Below, one piece after another: positions 21,314 through 29,808 of a stretch of DNA of 33,595 bases (the stretch's first letter is position 1; the number at the start of each line of letters is the position of its first letter). The stretch lies in contig JAMJFU010000019.1 of NCBI GenBank assembly GCA_023544525.1, positions 1 to 33,595 of the forward strand, read 5' to 3'. The notes beneath the pieces are model-generated. The model did not search any database and had not been told where the DNA came from. It worked only from the letters and a program-made list of their open reading frames with translations. The translations under genes and the position numbers were made by a program. Source of the DNA: Anaerolineae bacterium. Lineage in GTDB: Bacteria > Chloroflexota > Anaerolineae > JAAYZQ01.

Positions 21314-22369
21314 ATGGCTGGGGTGATACGACAGTGGCTGGCGGGCACCGATTGGCTGCGGGTGCTGCGGATTGGCCTGGCACTCCCGCTGCTGGTTGTA
21401 GCTGCGTTCTATGGCTGGATGTCGCTGGACAGCGCCCAGGGGCCAGTGCACTTGCAGGTTTACGCCTTTAGCACCCAGGAAGAGGCGCTGACCCAGGGCA
21501 TCTTTCCGGCCTTTGAACAGGCTTGGGAGGCGGAAACTGACCGCGACCTGACCATCGAAGGGGTGTTTGGTGCGTCTGGCACGCTGGCGGGCCAGATCAA
21601 CCTGGGCGCCCCGGCCGACGTGGCCATCCTGAGCAATGCCCAGCACGTGGCTCACCTGAAGGTCGGCCGGCGAGTGCGCGCCAGCACCGAGCCGCTGGTT
21701 GTAGCCCTGACGCCAATGGTGATCGTTACCCGCCCCGGCAACCCATGGCAGATCGCCGGTTTTGACGACCTGGCCCAGCCAGGATTGCGGTTGCTCCACG
21801 CCGATCCGCGCAGCTCGGGCGCCGGCCAGTGGGCGGTCCTGGCTGAATACGGCAGCGCTTTGCTTTCATCGGGTGACCAGGCAGACGCCGAGGCACGGCT
21901 CCGGGCGCTGTGGCACAACGTACACCTGCTGGGATCGTCTGCCCGCTCGACCATGGCGCTCTTTGAATTGGGAGCGGGCGATGCCTTTGTGACCTACGAA
22001 CAGGACGCCCTCATGGCCCGGGAACGCGGAAGCGAGCTGCAGGTCGTGGTGCCGCTCAGCACCATCATCGCCCAACATGTGGCCGTGCTCGTCGACGACA
22101 ATGTGAAGCTTCAGGAGCGCGCCGCCGCCGAAGCCTTCATGAACTATCTCACCGGCCAAGAGGCGCAGGCGATCTTTCGGCGATATTCTCTCCGTCCGGT
22201 GGCGGATGGTGGCGAGCCGTTTGCACCGGTGGCCCGGCCCTTCACCGTCGACGAGATGGGCGGCTGGTCGCGTGCTTATGTCGAGCTGATCGAGGAGCTA
22301 TGGATAGCAGAGATCGAACCCCGGCTGGAGTTGGAGGCTGCACCCAGCCTGCTGGAGATGGGAGAGTGA
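21314..22369 (+). CDS. Sulfate/thiosulfate-binding-protein-like, membrane-anchored
   Basis: A 351-residue protein of the type 2 binding-protein fold, closest in pattern to Sbp/CysP (sulfate/thiosulfate). A single hydrophobic helix (about 18-37) anchors it without a lipobox. Family segments are GASGTLAGQINLGAPADVAIL, TPMVIVTRPGNPWQIAGFDDLAQPGL, DPRSSGAGQWAVLAEYG and GDAFVTYEQDALMA. No sulfate permease is nearby; it sits between pstB and a Na/Pi symporter homologue. It may feed an anion to a transporter or act as a sensor (inference). It starts 27 bp after pstB with GGGAGGTGG as ribosome site. Confidence 0.78.
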   Translation: MAGVIRQWLAGTDWLRVLRIGLALPLLVVAAFYGWMSLDSAQGPVHLQVYAFSTQEEALTQGIFPAFEQAWEAETDRDLTIEGVFGASGTLAGQINLGAPADVAILSNAQHVAHLKVGRRVRASTEPLVVALTPMVIVTRPGNPWQIAGFDDLAQPGLRLLHADPRSSGAGQWAVLAEYGSALLSSGDQADAEARLRALWHNVHLLGSSARSTMALFELGAGDAFVTYEQDALMARERGSELQVVVPLSTIIAQHVAVLVDDNVKLQERAAAEAFMNYLTGQEAQAIFRRYSLRPVADGGEPFAPVARPFTVDEMGGWSRAYVELIEELWIAEIEPRLELEAAPSLLEMGE

Positions 22370-22371
22370 GT

Positions 22372-23541
22372 ATGGAGAAACTGCGAAATCCAGACGGGGT
22401 CGCGCCGGCCGCAGTGCACCCTCCCACTGGCGATCGCCTCGACCTGCCTTTGGAAGGAGGCCCGTTGGCCCGGGTGACGCAGTTAGCCCGGGTCTGGAGG
22501 ATCAGGACCCGGGTAGGCAAGATCCTGCTGTTTGCCGGCAGCTTATACCTCTTTGTGCTGGCCATCACTTTGATGAAGGACGGCGCCCGGGGCGTCGCAC
22601 CCCTGGTACGCAGCCTCCTCGACGTGTCGAACGGCGCCAACGCCCTGGGCTTTGGCTGGCTCTTTGCCTATACGATCATGAGTGGCTCTCCTGTCGCCGC
22701 GGCCGCTCTGACGTTTTTTGACGCTGGAGTCCTTGACAAACTGGGCGCTTTTGCTATGATCACAGGTAGCCGGCTTGGTGCCAGCTTTATCGTGCTCTTT
22801 ATCGGCTTTGTCTATGTCCTGCGCGGGCGCGACCGGACCACCAGCCTGGGCATGGGTCTGTTATCTTTGATCGTGACCGCCACGACCTATCTGCCTGGCC
22901 TGGTGTTCGGAGCCATCCTGCTCGAGACGGGGGTGCTCGACGGCGTGCAACTGCAGTCGGGCATGCTCGTCCGTTCTGTGGTAGAGCAGGTGGTGGATCC
23001 GGTGTCTGGCATCGCGGTCAGCCTGCTACCTGACTGGGCGGTCTTTGTGGTGGGCCTGGGCATCATCTGGTTGAGCTTCAACCTGTTCGACCGCTGCCTG
23101 CCACAGATGACGCTCAAGGAGAGCCAGCTAGGGTGGATGTCTCGCTTGGTTTACCGGCCCTGGGTCATGTTCCTCGTGGGGGCAGGCATCACGCTGATCT
23201 CGATGTCGGTCAGCCTGAGCCTCAGCATCCTGGTGCCGCTCAGCGCCCGCGGCTTTGTGCGGCGCGAGAACGTGATCCCCTACATTATGGGGGCCAACAT
23301 CACCACCTTTGTGGACACGCTCCTGGCTGCGGTCCTGCTCAACAACCCGCCAGCCTTTACCGTGGTTTTGGTCGAGATGCTCAGCATCGCCGCCGTGTCC
23401 TTGCTGGTACTGAGCATCGCCTATCGTCCCTACGAGCGGAGCACGCTCAAATTCGTAGGCTGGGTGACGGCCAGCAACCGGAACCTGGCCTTGTTCATGC
23501 TGACGATCTTTGTGGTGCCTGTCATGCTCATACTGGCTTGA
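22372..23541 (+). CDS. Na+/phosphate cotransporter family (NptA-like) membrane protein
   Basis: A 389-residue, many-helix protein with the inverted duplicated core of the Na/Pi (PF02690-type) symporter family. The second repeat keeps GANITTFVDTLLAAVLL, equivalent to the family's GANIGTT signature. The first repeat (MSGSPVAAAALTFFDAGVLD) has lost the usual QSSSATT. There is no C-terminal PhoU domain, which some family members have. The ATG at 22372 has GGAGAG five bases upstream and lies 2 bp after the previous stop, so it is translationally linked. It might carry phosphate at low affinity or another anion; the changed first motif makes this uncertain. Confidence 0.8.
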   Translation: MEKLRNPDGVAPAAVHPPTGDRLDLPLEGGPLARVTQLARVWRIRTRVGKILLFAGSLYLFVLAITLMKDGARGVAPLVRSLLDVSNGANALGFGWLFAYTIMSGSPVAAAALTFFDAGVLDKLGAFAMITGSRLGASFIVLFIGFVYVLRGRDRTTSLGMGLLSLIVTATTYLPGLVFGAILLETGVLDGVQLQSGMLVRSVVEQVVDPVSGIAVSLLPDWAVFVVGLGIIWLSFNLFDRCLPQMTLKESQLGWMSRLVYRPWVMFLVGAGITLISMSVSLSLSILVPLSARGFVRRENVIPYIMGANITTFVDTLLAAVLLNNPPAFTVVLVEMLSIAAVSLLVLSIAYRPYERSTLKFVGWVTASNRNLALFMLTIFVVPVMLILA

Positions 23542-23584
23542 CAGGCGAGTTCCGAGCCTGATAGTTCGGAGGAGTAACTCTGCA

Positions 23585-24430
23585 ATGCGCATTCTGATCA
23601 CCATCTATGGCTCTGCTCACGACAGGGCTGCCCTTTACCTGGGCGCCAGGCTGGCCCTTCACAGTAGCTGCCGGCCTGCTCTGCTCACCATCCAGCCACC
23701 GAAACCCAGGCAGCGCCTGGTTCCAGCTCACGCCCGCGACTATATGCTGCAGGAGGGGATCGATGTCGAGGAGCTGGAGCGCTCCGGGGATCCGGTGGAG
23801 GTCATTGTCGAGGAAGTGGGCCAGGGGGGTTACGACCTGGTCATAGTTGGCGACAGCCAACCTGGACATGCCCTGGCGCGCGTGCGCAGCACACCCCCCA
23901 GCCTTCGTATCGTCAGGCGCTCCCCCTGCCCCGTTTTGATCGTCAAAGGCGAAGCGCGCCCCATCCAACGCATCCTCTTGTGCGACAGCGGGGCAGAGAA
24001 TCCCTCCACTGGCCTCAGGCCAAACAGCGCCTTGCCCTCCTGCTTCCAGCGTTTTTCCCGGCAACTGGCAGCGCTCTTTGCCAACGGCAGCGAGATCACC
24101 GTCCTCCACGTCATGTCCCAGATGAGCGCGGGACCGGGCGTCCAGGGCAAACAGCTGCGCGCACCAGCCGAGGAGCTGATCCAGGAGCACGCGCCGGAGG
24201 GTGAATTGCTCGAACAGGACCTCCAGACGCTGGAACATGCCCACCTGCGCACCCACGCCGAAGTGCGCCACGGCCTGGTCGTGGACGAGATCGTGGACGA
24301 GGCGCAGCGTGGCAATTATGACCTGGTGGTCATCGGCGCCCACCGCGTCCAGGGCTGGCAGCGCATCCTGCTGGACGACCTGACGCACAGGCTTGTGCTT
24401 CAATTGGACCGCCCAGTGCTGGTGGTCTAG
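23585..24430 (+). CDS. Tandem universal stress protein (UspA) domain protein
   Basis: A 281-residue protein with two UspA folds. The first (about 1-125) has MRILITIYGSAHDRAALYLGARLAL and ends GGYDLVIVGDSQPG with CPVLIVKG. The second starts at QRILLCDSG and ends GNYDLVVIGAHRVQGW and RPVLVV. The first unit's final glycine motif is reduced, and the second lacks a full ATP-binding G-2x-G-9x-G signature (AHRVQGWQRILLDD), so ATP binding is doubtful. It follows the Na/Pi symporter homologue by 43 bp with GGAGGAG as ribosome site, and closes the transport cluster. USP proteins often accompany transporters as regulators. Confidence 0.82.
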   Translation: MRILITIYGSAHDRAALYLGARLALHSSCRPALLTIQPPKPRQRLVPAHARDYMLQEGIDVEELERSGDPVEVIVEEVGQGGYDLVIVGDSQPGHALARVRSTPPSLRIVRRSPCPVLIVKGEARPIQRILLCDSGAENPSTGLRPNSALPSCFQRFSRQLAALFANGSEITVLHVMSQMSAGPGVQGKQLRAPAEELIQEHAPEGELLEQDLQTLEHAHLRTHAEVRHGLVVDEIVDEAQRGNYDLVVIGAHRVQGWQRILLDDLTHRLVLQLDRPVLVV

Positions 24431-24519
24431 TCCCCCGCCCGCCAACCAAACCCAACCTATCTGCCAACCCAATCCATACGTTGGTAGACGGATCTTGTGG
24501 TAAACTGGGAACCAGGCAC

Positions 24520-24551
24520 GACGCCGTGTAGGATGTGACCTACATGGCGTC
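24520..24551 (+). promoter_or_regulatory. Leader hairpin upstream of the PAS-GAF kinase gene
   Basis: GACGCCGTGTAGG (24520-24532) pairs with CCTACATGGCGTC (24539-24551) over 13 positions with one G-T wobble; loop ATGTGA. It lies about 14 bp after a weak extended -10 (TGGTAAACT, 24498-24506) and 53 bp before the start codon. With no T-run after it, it is more likely an operator or mRNA leader structure than a terminator. Confidence 0.5.
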
Positions 24552-24604
24552 CTTTCGCGTCCGATCTGGCGCGACCGGATGACCCGGAAGAGAGGCTTGG
24601 CCCA

Positions 24605-26782
24605 TTGACCCAATACCGCAGACGTGCCCGAACGACAAGTGCGCCGCGCCGTCCAGATGCAGGGGATGTATCGGCGCCACGGCGGAGCAGCACCGACGGC
24701 AGCAGGCAGTGGCAAACAGCGTCGAAACCACCAGTAGTGCCCGATGGCTCCGGGGATAGCGACAGATCAGGATCGATTCGCACCCCCGGCATACCAGAAC
24801 AGAATTTTCGCGCGCTCGCCGAAAATGCCCCAGACATGATCGCGCGCTTCGATCGCCAGCACCGCTATCTTTATGTCAATCCCGTGATCGAAGACATGAC
24901 AAACCTGCCGGCCAGCGCTTTCCTGCGAAAGACGAACCGGGAGATGAACGTGCCCGAAGGGCTGTCTGCCCTTTGGGAAGCCCATCTCAACGAGGCGTTT
25001 GCTGCTGGTGAGGGGGTCCAATTCGAGTTCAGTGCCGGGGCCGGGTCGGAGCAGCGCGACTATGATGCGCGGATCGCGCCCGAACTGGACGCTGATGGAA
25101 ACGCTCGCTCGGTATTGGCGGTCGTCCGAGACATCACCGAACGGGTGCGGACAGAGCGAGCCCTGCAGCGCTATGCCAGCCGGCTGCGATTCCTGCAGGA
25201 GCTAGATGATGCCATGCGCGAGGCGTTATCGCCTGACGCGGTCGCCGAAGCAGTGCTGCCCTACACGCAATGGCTACTGGCCTGCGAGCGGAGCAGTGTC
25301 GCCCTCTACGATCTAGAAGCCGGGGAAGCCAAGCTCCTGGCCGTGTACACCAGCGGGCAGACCGCTCTGGGCAAAGGCAAGCGGCTGCCGCTCGAGTGGG
25401 ACTGGTTTGTCGAGGAGCTCGCCCAGGGCCGGCTGGCTTATGTAGACGACGTCAGCGCCCTGCCCTCCAGCACCGGCATCTCTGAGGTGCTCGAGGCCGA
25501 GGGCGTGCACAGCCTCGTTGGTGTGCCCCTCATCGTGCACGGTGAGCTCATCGGCTCGCTCAATCTGGGAATGGCCCGACCCGGCGCGCTGACCGCCGAG
25601 CGAGAGGAGTTCGCCCGGCAGATGGCTGACCGCATGGCCGTCTCGGTGCACCAAGCCCACCTGCACGCAGAGATTCAGCGCTACGCATCCCAACTGGAGC
25701 AGAGCGTAGCGCGCCGGGCTGAGGCCCTCGAGGCCAGCAACGCCCGGTTCCGGACCATGTTTGAAGACGCTGCGGTTGGCATCGCGTTACTGGACGCGCA
25801 AGGCACGCTGTTGACCAGCAACCCGGCCTTGCAGCAGATGCTCGGTTACGGCGCCAGTGAACTGCAAGGCATGAACGTGGCCCATTTCACACACCCGGAC
25901 GACGTCGAGACCAGGGACCGGCTCTTTGAGGAGCTGCTCACGGGCAAACGCCGCCAGTACCGGATGGAGACTCGTTATATCCGCAAGGATGGCTCGACCC
26001 TATGGGTCTACCCCACTGTGTCAGTGGTCCGCACGCAGCGCGACGGGCCCCGCTATGCCATCAAGATGGTCGAGGACGTCACCGAGCAGCGACAGGCGCG
26101 TGAGGCACTGATCCAGGCCGAGAGGTTGACCATGGCCGCCCGGCTCGGCGCGTCCCTGGCCCACGAGATCAACAACCCCTTGCAGACCGTCATCGGCTCT
26201 TTGGGCCTGGTCGAGGAGCTCATGGAACGCGACAGTGAGCTCTTGCCCTACGTGCAGATTGCCCTCGAGGAACTGGAACGAGCCGGCCGCATCGTCGCCC
26301 AGCTGCGGGACCTGAACCGTCGTTCGCAGCCAGAGGACAAGGCGCCGACGCAGATCAACGAGACGCTGGAGAAGGTGTTGCTCCTGGGCAAAAAACAGGC
26401 TGAGGTTCAACGCGTGATGGTCCATTGGGATCCGGGCTCCGACCTGCCAGAGGTCGTGGTCGTGCCCGACCGGATGCGGCAGGTCTTTCTGAACCTGCTG
26501 CTCAACGCGGTGGAAGCCATGCCCGGCGGAGGTGAACTTCACGTGAGCACCTCGCGGACGGATGATCCGCCTGGCATCAGGGTCCAGTTCACGGACTCGG
26601 GAATGGGCATACCGGAAGACATGCAGGCCAAGATCTTTGAACCCTTTAGCAGTACACGGCCCGAAGGGCTGGGGCTTGGCCTCTATATTAGCAAGACGAT
26701 CGTAGAGGAGCACGGCGGACGCCTGGAGGTTGAGAGCAAGGAGGGCGAGGGCTCAACGTTTAGCGTTTGGCTGCCCGCCTAG
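24605..26782 (+). CDS. Soluble PAS-GAF-PAS sensor histidine kinase
   Basis: A 725-residue kinase without transmembrane segments. After a low-complexity basic N-terminus, PAS lies at about 60-180, GAF at about 205-355, a coiled linker and PAS at 375-500. HisKA has the phospho-acceptor H520 in HEINNPLQ. The ATPase domain has its N-box NLLLNAVEAM, DSGMGIP and GLGLGLY. It senses a cytoplasmic signal of unknown kind. TTG at 24605 is taken as start, with AGAGAGG upstream. The winged-helix regulator gene 81 bp downstream is the likely partner. The pair stands directly after the phosphate cluster, so control of that cluster is a reasonable guess. The domain set is not that of PhoR. Confidence 0.9.
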   Translation: MTQYRRRARTTSAPRRPDAGDVSAPRRSSTDGSRQWQTASKPPVVPDGSGDSDRSGSIRTPGIPEQNFRALAENAPDMIARFDRQHRYLYVNPVIEDMTNLPASAFLRKTNREMNVPEGLSALWEAHLNEAFAAGEGVQFEFSAGAGSEQRDYDARIAPELDADGNARSVLAVVRDITERVRTERALQRYASRLRFLQELDDAMREALSPDAVAEAVLPYTQWLLACERSSVALYDLEAGEAKLLAVYTSGQTALGKGKRLPLEWDWFVEELAQGRLAYVDDVSALPSSTGISEVLEAEGVHSLVGVPLIVHGELIGSLNLGMARPGALTAEREEFARQMADRMAVSVHQAHLHAEIQRYASQLEQSVARRAEALEASNARFRTMFEDAAVGIALLDAQGTLLTSNPALQQMLGYGASELQGMNVAHFTHPDDVETRDRLFEELLTGKRRQYRMETRYIRKDGSTLWVYPTVSVVRTQRDGPRYAIKMVEDVTEQRQAREALIQAERLTMAARLGASLAHEINNPLQTVIGSLGLVEELMERDSELLPYVQIALEELERAGRIVAQLRDLNRRSQPEDKAPTQINETLEKVLLLGKKQAEVQRVMVHWDPGSDLPEVVVVPDRMRQVFLNLLLNAVEAMPGGGELHVSTSRTDDPPGIRVQFTDSGMGIPEDMQAKIFEPFSSTRPEGLGLGLYISKTIVEEHGGRLEVESKEGEGSTFSVWLPA

Positions 26783-26863
26783 CCGGCAGGTATTGCTGCC
26801 GCCCTCTCCCTGCATCATGACCGTGACAGTGGCTCCGTCAGGGAGTACCCCGGAGGTGAAAAC

Positions 26864-27583
26864 ATGGCCCAACTGCTGCGTACGCTGGTCGTGGACGACG
26901 AAGAACGGATCAGGCTCATCCTGCGCAAAGTCCTGGAGCGCTCCGGACACTTGGTAACGACCGCGTCGAGCGGCGAGGAAGCCCTTGACCTCCTGCACGA
27001 CGAACGCTTTGACGCAATCCTGCTCGACCTCATGCTCGGAGGCCCCGTGGATGGCCAGCGAGTGCTAGAGTTGGCACGTTGGCGCTGGCCGACCGCTGTG
27101 GTCATCATCCTGACGGGTCACGGTTCCCTGGATTCCGCAGTCGAGGCAATTCAAGAGGGTGTCGACGGTTACCTGCTCAAACCCGTGAAACCGGCTGAGC
27201 TGCGACGGGCAGTGGAAGCAGCGATCTCCCGTCGCAAGAGAATGGCTGAGGCCCAGGAAGACCAGGCGGAGGAGCAGGTCTTGCGCCAGGGCCCCTTCGA
27301 GGTGGATCTCAGGACCCACACCGTGACCTATGCTGACAAGCCCCTGGATCTGTCCTCCCGTGAGCTGGCCCTTCTGGCCTACCTCATACGGCATACGCCA
27401 GAAGTGGTAGGCTCGAAGGAACTGGTCTCCGTGGTCCGGGGCTACACGCCCGAGTTCGAGCCGGAGGCCCGTGACATCATCAAGTGGTACATTCACCGTC
27501 TGCGGCAAAAGGTGGAGCCAGACCCCTCCGAGCCGCGGCACATATTGAACGTTCGCGGCATCGGCTATCGCTTTGCGGGCTGA
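26864..27583 (+). CDS. OmpR-type response regulator with winged-helix DNA-binding domain
   Basis: A 239-residue regulator. The receiver domain has the pocket D11-D12, D55 (AILLDLML), T84 and K106 (YLLKPVKP). The linker ends near residue 145, and a winged-helix domain follows (FEVDLRTHTVTYADKPLDLSSRELALLAYLIRH, then RDIIKWYIHRLRQKVEPDP and the final IRGIGYRF-like NVRGIGYRFAG). Such proteins bind direct repeats as dimers, so it could read the Pho-box-like repeats at 16418-16458. The ATG has GGAGGTGA upstream. It is presumably phosphorylated by the adjacent kinase. Confidence 0.92.
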   Translation: MAQLLRTLVVDDEERIRLILRKVLERSGHLVTTASSGEEALDLLHDERFDAILLDLMLGGPVDGQRVLELARWRWPTAVVIILTGHGSLDSAVEAIQEGVDGYLLKPVKPAELRRAVEAAISRRKRMAEAQEDQAEEQVLRQGPFEVDLRTHTVTYADKPLDLSSRELALLAYLIRHTPEVVGSKELVSVVRGYTPEFEPEARDIIKWYIHRLRQKVEPDPSEPRHILNVRGIGYRFAG

Positions 27584-27923
27584 GGACCGCGACGGATCCG
27601 CCCCATAAAAGTCCGAAACACCGCCGGACACCATCTCGCCAGCAGGGCTGCTCTCCCCAGTCGGAGCTCCCTGCTGTCCTACCTGCCGGACTCTGGCCTC
27701 GGTTTTGACCGGAAGGACCCGCACCAGGCCAGGCCCAACCGGACGCCAACCTTATGCAACCAAGCCCATCGCAGCCTCAAACTGGGCCCGTCAAGTCCTG
27801 ACGCGATTTTGTGCTATACTGGAAAGGACCAGGGGACATTAACCCGGTATCGTAGACTGTCATTCCGTGGGCCGCAGGTCGACGGCACGCCATCAGCGAT
27901 TCTCGCTGAGGGAGAGGTTTGTC
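27584..27923. other. Intergenic region before the lone receiver gene
   Basis: 340 bp with no coding sequence I can support. The only recognisable element is an extended -10 (TGCTATACT, 27812-27820) about 100 bp upstream of the next start. No terminator with a U-tract is evident after the regulator gene, and no copies of the palindromic repeat. Confidence 0.4.
27812..27820 (+). promoter_or_regulatory. Extended -10 promoter for the receiver gene at 27924
   Basis: TGC followed by TATACT is an extended -10 element; no good -35 is seen. The leader would be about 97 nt. Confidence 0.5.
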
Positions 27924-28319
27924 ATGGCTCAATCGAAACGGATCCTGGTCGTGGACGACGAGACAAGGGTCCTGTTCATTCTAGGCGCCGCCCTGAAGTC
28001 GATGCCCAGCGGCATCGAGGTCACGGAGGCCAGCAACGGGCGCCAGGCATTGGAGAGGTTGGCGACGGAACACTTTGATCTGATCATCACCGATCTGTTT
28101 ATGCCCGAAGTGGACGGCATCGAGTTGACCGAAGCCGTCCGCCAGTTAGATCCAAACGTGCCGGTGGTGTGGATCACTGCCCGGGGCTGCTACCGGGTCC
28201 ACGACCAGAGCGAGCGCCTGCAGGTGTACCGCTGCCTGGATAAGCCCCTTCGAGTCGGCCAGATACGGCAGATCGCGCGGCAGGCATTGGCTACTGCTGG
28301 ACAGGCTCAGGAGCCATGA
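27924..28319 (+). CDS. Single-receiver response regulator
   Basis: A 131-residue receiver domain alone. D11-D12, D57 (LIITDLFMPEVDG), Thr of VVWITARG and the Lys of CLDKPLR are present. The segment after the Thr (GCYRVHDQSERLQVYR) is atypical. It has its own promoter and starts at the ATG after GGGAGAGG. It follows the kinase/regulator pair in the same direction, so it could take part in a phosphorelay with it or with the four-PAS kinase 1.5 kb downstream. Confidence 0.87.
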   Translation: MAQSKRILVVDDETRVLFILGAALKSMPSGIEVTEASNGRQALERLATEHFDLIITDLFMPEVDGIELTEAVRQLDPNVPVVWITARGCYRVHDQSERLQVYRCLDKPLRVGQIRQIARQALATAGQAQEP

Positions 28320-28378
28320 GCTGCGGTAGGAGCAGACTGAGATGTCAACTTATATAGAAGGAAGGATGGATAGTCAGT

Positions 28379-28591
28379 ATGGACAATATCGCATTCGCAG
28401 GTAAATGGAGGCAGCTCCGCGGCAAGATTCAGGAGGAATGGGGAGACCTCACCGACGACGAGCTGGACCAAATTGAGGGCCGGCGCGAGCAGTTGGTGGG
28501 GCTCTTGCAGGAGAAGTACGGCTATGCCCGCGACGAAGCTGAGGACCGGTTGGACGAGCTTTTGGAAGACATTGACGGAGACAGACGGTAG
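28379..28591 (+). CDS. CsbD family stress protein
   Basis: A 70-residue, highly charged protein with the CsbD pattern: GKWRQLRGKIQEEWGDLTDDELDQIEGRREQLVGLLQEKYG, in which the WxQLxGKIxExWG and LxxxxGxxxQLxGxLQxxYG halves are intact. CsbD proteins accumulate under general stress; the biochemical role is unknown. A good ribosome site (GAAGGAAGG) precedes the ATG. It is followed by a small DUF1328 gene, and the two stress-type genes share a terminator. Confidence 0.9.
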   Translation: MDNIAFAGKWRQLRGKIQEEWGDLTDDELDQIEGRREQLVGLLQEKYGYARDEAEDRLDELLEDIDGDRR

Positions 28592-28667
28592 CCAGACGTC
28601 TATGCGTTCCGCGGCAATCCCTACCGCTGGTGGGGTTTGAACATAGGCGCGGTGAAGGGAGTTTGAT

Positions 28668-28832
28668 ATGACCTTGTTAGGTTGGGCAGTTGCGGCTTTT
28701 GTGGTAGCGATCATCGCCGCGGTATTCGGGTTTGGTGGGATCGCTCGAGGCGCTGCTTCGATCGGCAGGCTGCTGTTTGGCTTGTTCATCGTCGTGGCCC
28801 TGGTGTTGCTGGTGCTGCAGGTGTTAGGCTGA
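28668..28832 (+). CDS. DUF1328 (YtjA-like) small membrane protein
   Basis: A 54-residue protein beginning MTLLGWAVAAFVVAIIAAVF, then GFGGIARGAASIGRLLFGLF, ending in VVALVLLVLQVLG. It has two hydrophobic helices with the FGFGGIA motif between them, which is the DUF1328/YtjA pattern. AAGGGAG lies about nine bases before the ATG. Function unknown; members are often found near stress genes such as csbD, as here (77 bp downstream). It is followed by a perfect terminator. Confidence 0.87.
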   Translation: MTLLGWAVAAFVVAIIAAVFGFGGIARGAASIGRLLFGLFIVVALVLLVLQVLG

Positions 28833-28866
28833 TATCGTTGCCAACTTCTAAGCAGCACTAGCTGGG

Positions 28867-28897
28867 ACGCCGCGCCATCTACTGGCGCGGCGTTTTC
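28867..28897 (+). terminator. Rho-independent terminator after csbD-DUF1328
   Basis: ACGCCGCGCCA (28867-28877) and TGGCGCGGCGT (28883-28893) form a perfect 11-bp stem with loop TCTAC, followed by a short T-run. The gap from here to 29149 otherwise holds only the CBS gene promoter. Confidence 0.85.
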
Positions 28898-29039
28898 CGT
28901 GTGCCGGGCCTGCGGTGCCGGGCACCTTGGCGGTTGCTGCGGCATCTGGAGGGGATCTGGCGCATGTGCTGCCCACAGTCCCAAGGTCCACGGGCCTGGC
29001 CCCTGGTGCCCAGACTCGCCGGACGGCGCCAGCGCCAGG

Positions 29040-29068
29040 TTGACAGGAAGTCGGGGCGACGTTATACT
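29040..29068 (+). promoter_or_regulatory. Sigma-70-type promoter of the CBS-pair gene
   Basis: Consensus TTGACA (29040-29045), 17-bp spacer, TATACT (29063-29068). The start codon is about 80 bp downstream at 29150. Confidence 0.7.
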
Positions 29069-29149
29069 AAAGGTGCTGCCAAGGTTGGAAAAGTGCGGGT
29101 GGCCGCCCTGGCCCTGCCCGCTGCTCACGAGGAGAGGAGTTGCTCGATC

Positions 29150-29596
29150 ATGCAGACAGTCAGAGACATCCTGCAGCGAAAAGGGGCCGAGGTCTGGTCC
29201 GTCTCGCCTGACACGACCGTCCTGGAAGTGCTCGAACTGATGGCCGAGAAGAACATCGGCGCCGTGCTCGTGCTAGACCAAGACCGGGTAGCGGGCGTCC
29301 TCTCGGAGCGGGACTATGCCCGGAAGGTGGCCCTGCAGGGCAGGAGCTCCAGGGACACAGCGGCCCGGGAGATCATGAGTGAGCGTGTGGTCGGCGTAGA
29401 GCCACAGCAGACGGTTGAGGAGTGCATGGCCCTCATGACCGAAAAACGCATTCGCCACCTGCCGGTCGTGGAGGGTGGCGAGGTGGTCGGCGTGGTCTCT
29501 ATCGGCGACATTGTCAAGACCATCATCTCGGAGCAGGAATTCCTCATCGAACAGCTCGAGCACTATATCACCGGCACGCCCTATCGCCTGGAGTAG
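29150..29596 (+). CDS. CBS-pair domain protein
   Basis: A 148-residue protein made of one Bateman module: CBS1 (about 8-60: VLEVLELMAEKNIGAVLVLDQ and VAGVLSERDYARKV) and CBS2 (about 74-130: REIMSERVVGVEPQQTVEECM, RIRHLPVVEGGEVVGVVSIGDIVK). Such stand-alone CBS pairs bind adenosine nucleotides and control a partner, which is unknown here. A GAGGAGAGGAG ribosome site and a strong promoter lie upstream. The frame stays open further upstream, but that part is not conserved. The next 200 bp contain repeat block 3. Confidence 0.92.
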   Translation: MQTVRDILQRKGAEVWSVSPDTTVLEVLELMAEKNIGAVLVLDQDRVAGVLSERDYARKVALQGRSSRDTAAREIMSERVVGVEPQQTVEECMALMTEKRIRHLPVVEGGEVVGVVSIGDIVKTIISEQEFLIEQLEHYITGTPYRLE

Positions 29597-29624
29597 CCCG
29601 TCCAGATCCCACGGCGCTTCCCCG

Positions 29625-29705
29625 GCCCAGCCCCGGCAAGCCGGGGGATCCATGGCTGCCGCGCTCTGGATCCCCGAGCTCGCTCGGGTTGGTTGGCCCA
29701 GCGGA
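29625..29705. repeat. Dispersed palindromic repeat block 3
   Basis: One compact copy of the same family: CCCCGGCAAGCCGGGG (type A variant) then GGATCC, GCTCTGGATCC and CCCGAGCTCGCTCGGG (type B), then TTGGTTGGCCC. It is the same A-to-B order and spacing as part of the unit at 33190-33488, but shorter. It lies between the CBS gene and the promoter of the next kinase. Confidence 0.72.
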
Positions 29706-29739
29706 GGACCAGCCCCTCCAGGTAGACATAGGCCAAGGC

Positions 29740-29769
29740 TTGACGATCGACCGTGCATGGTGGTACAAT
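29740..29769 (+). promoter_or_regulatory. Promoter of the four-PAS kinase gene
   Basis: TTGACG (29740-29745), 18-bp spacer and TACAAT (29764-29769), preceded by TGG as an extended -10. The start codon is 40 bp downstream. Confidence 0.6.
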
Positions 29770-29808
29770 CGAGACTGAGAGCGAGAAAGATAGGGAAGGA
29801 GCCATACG

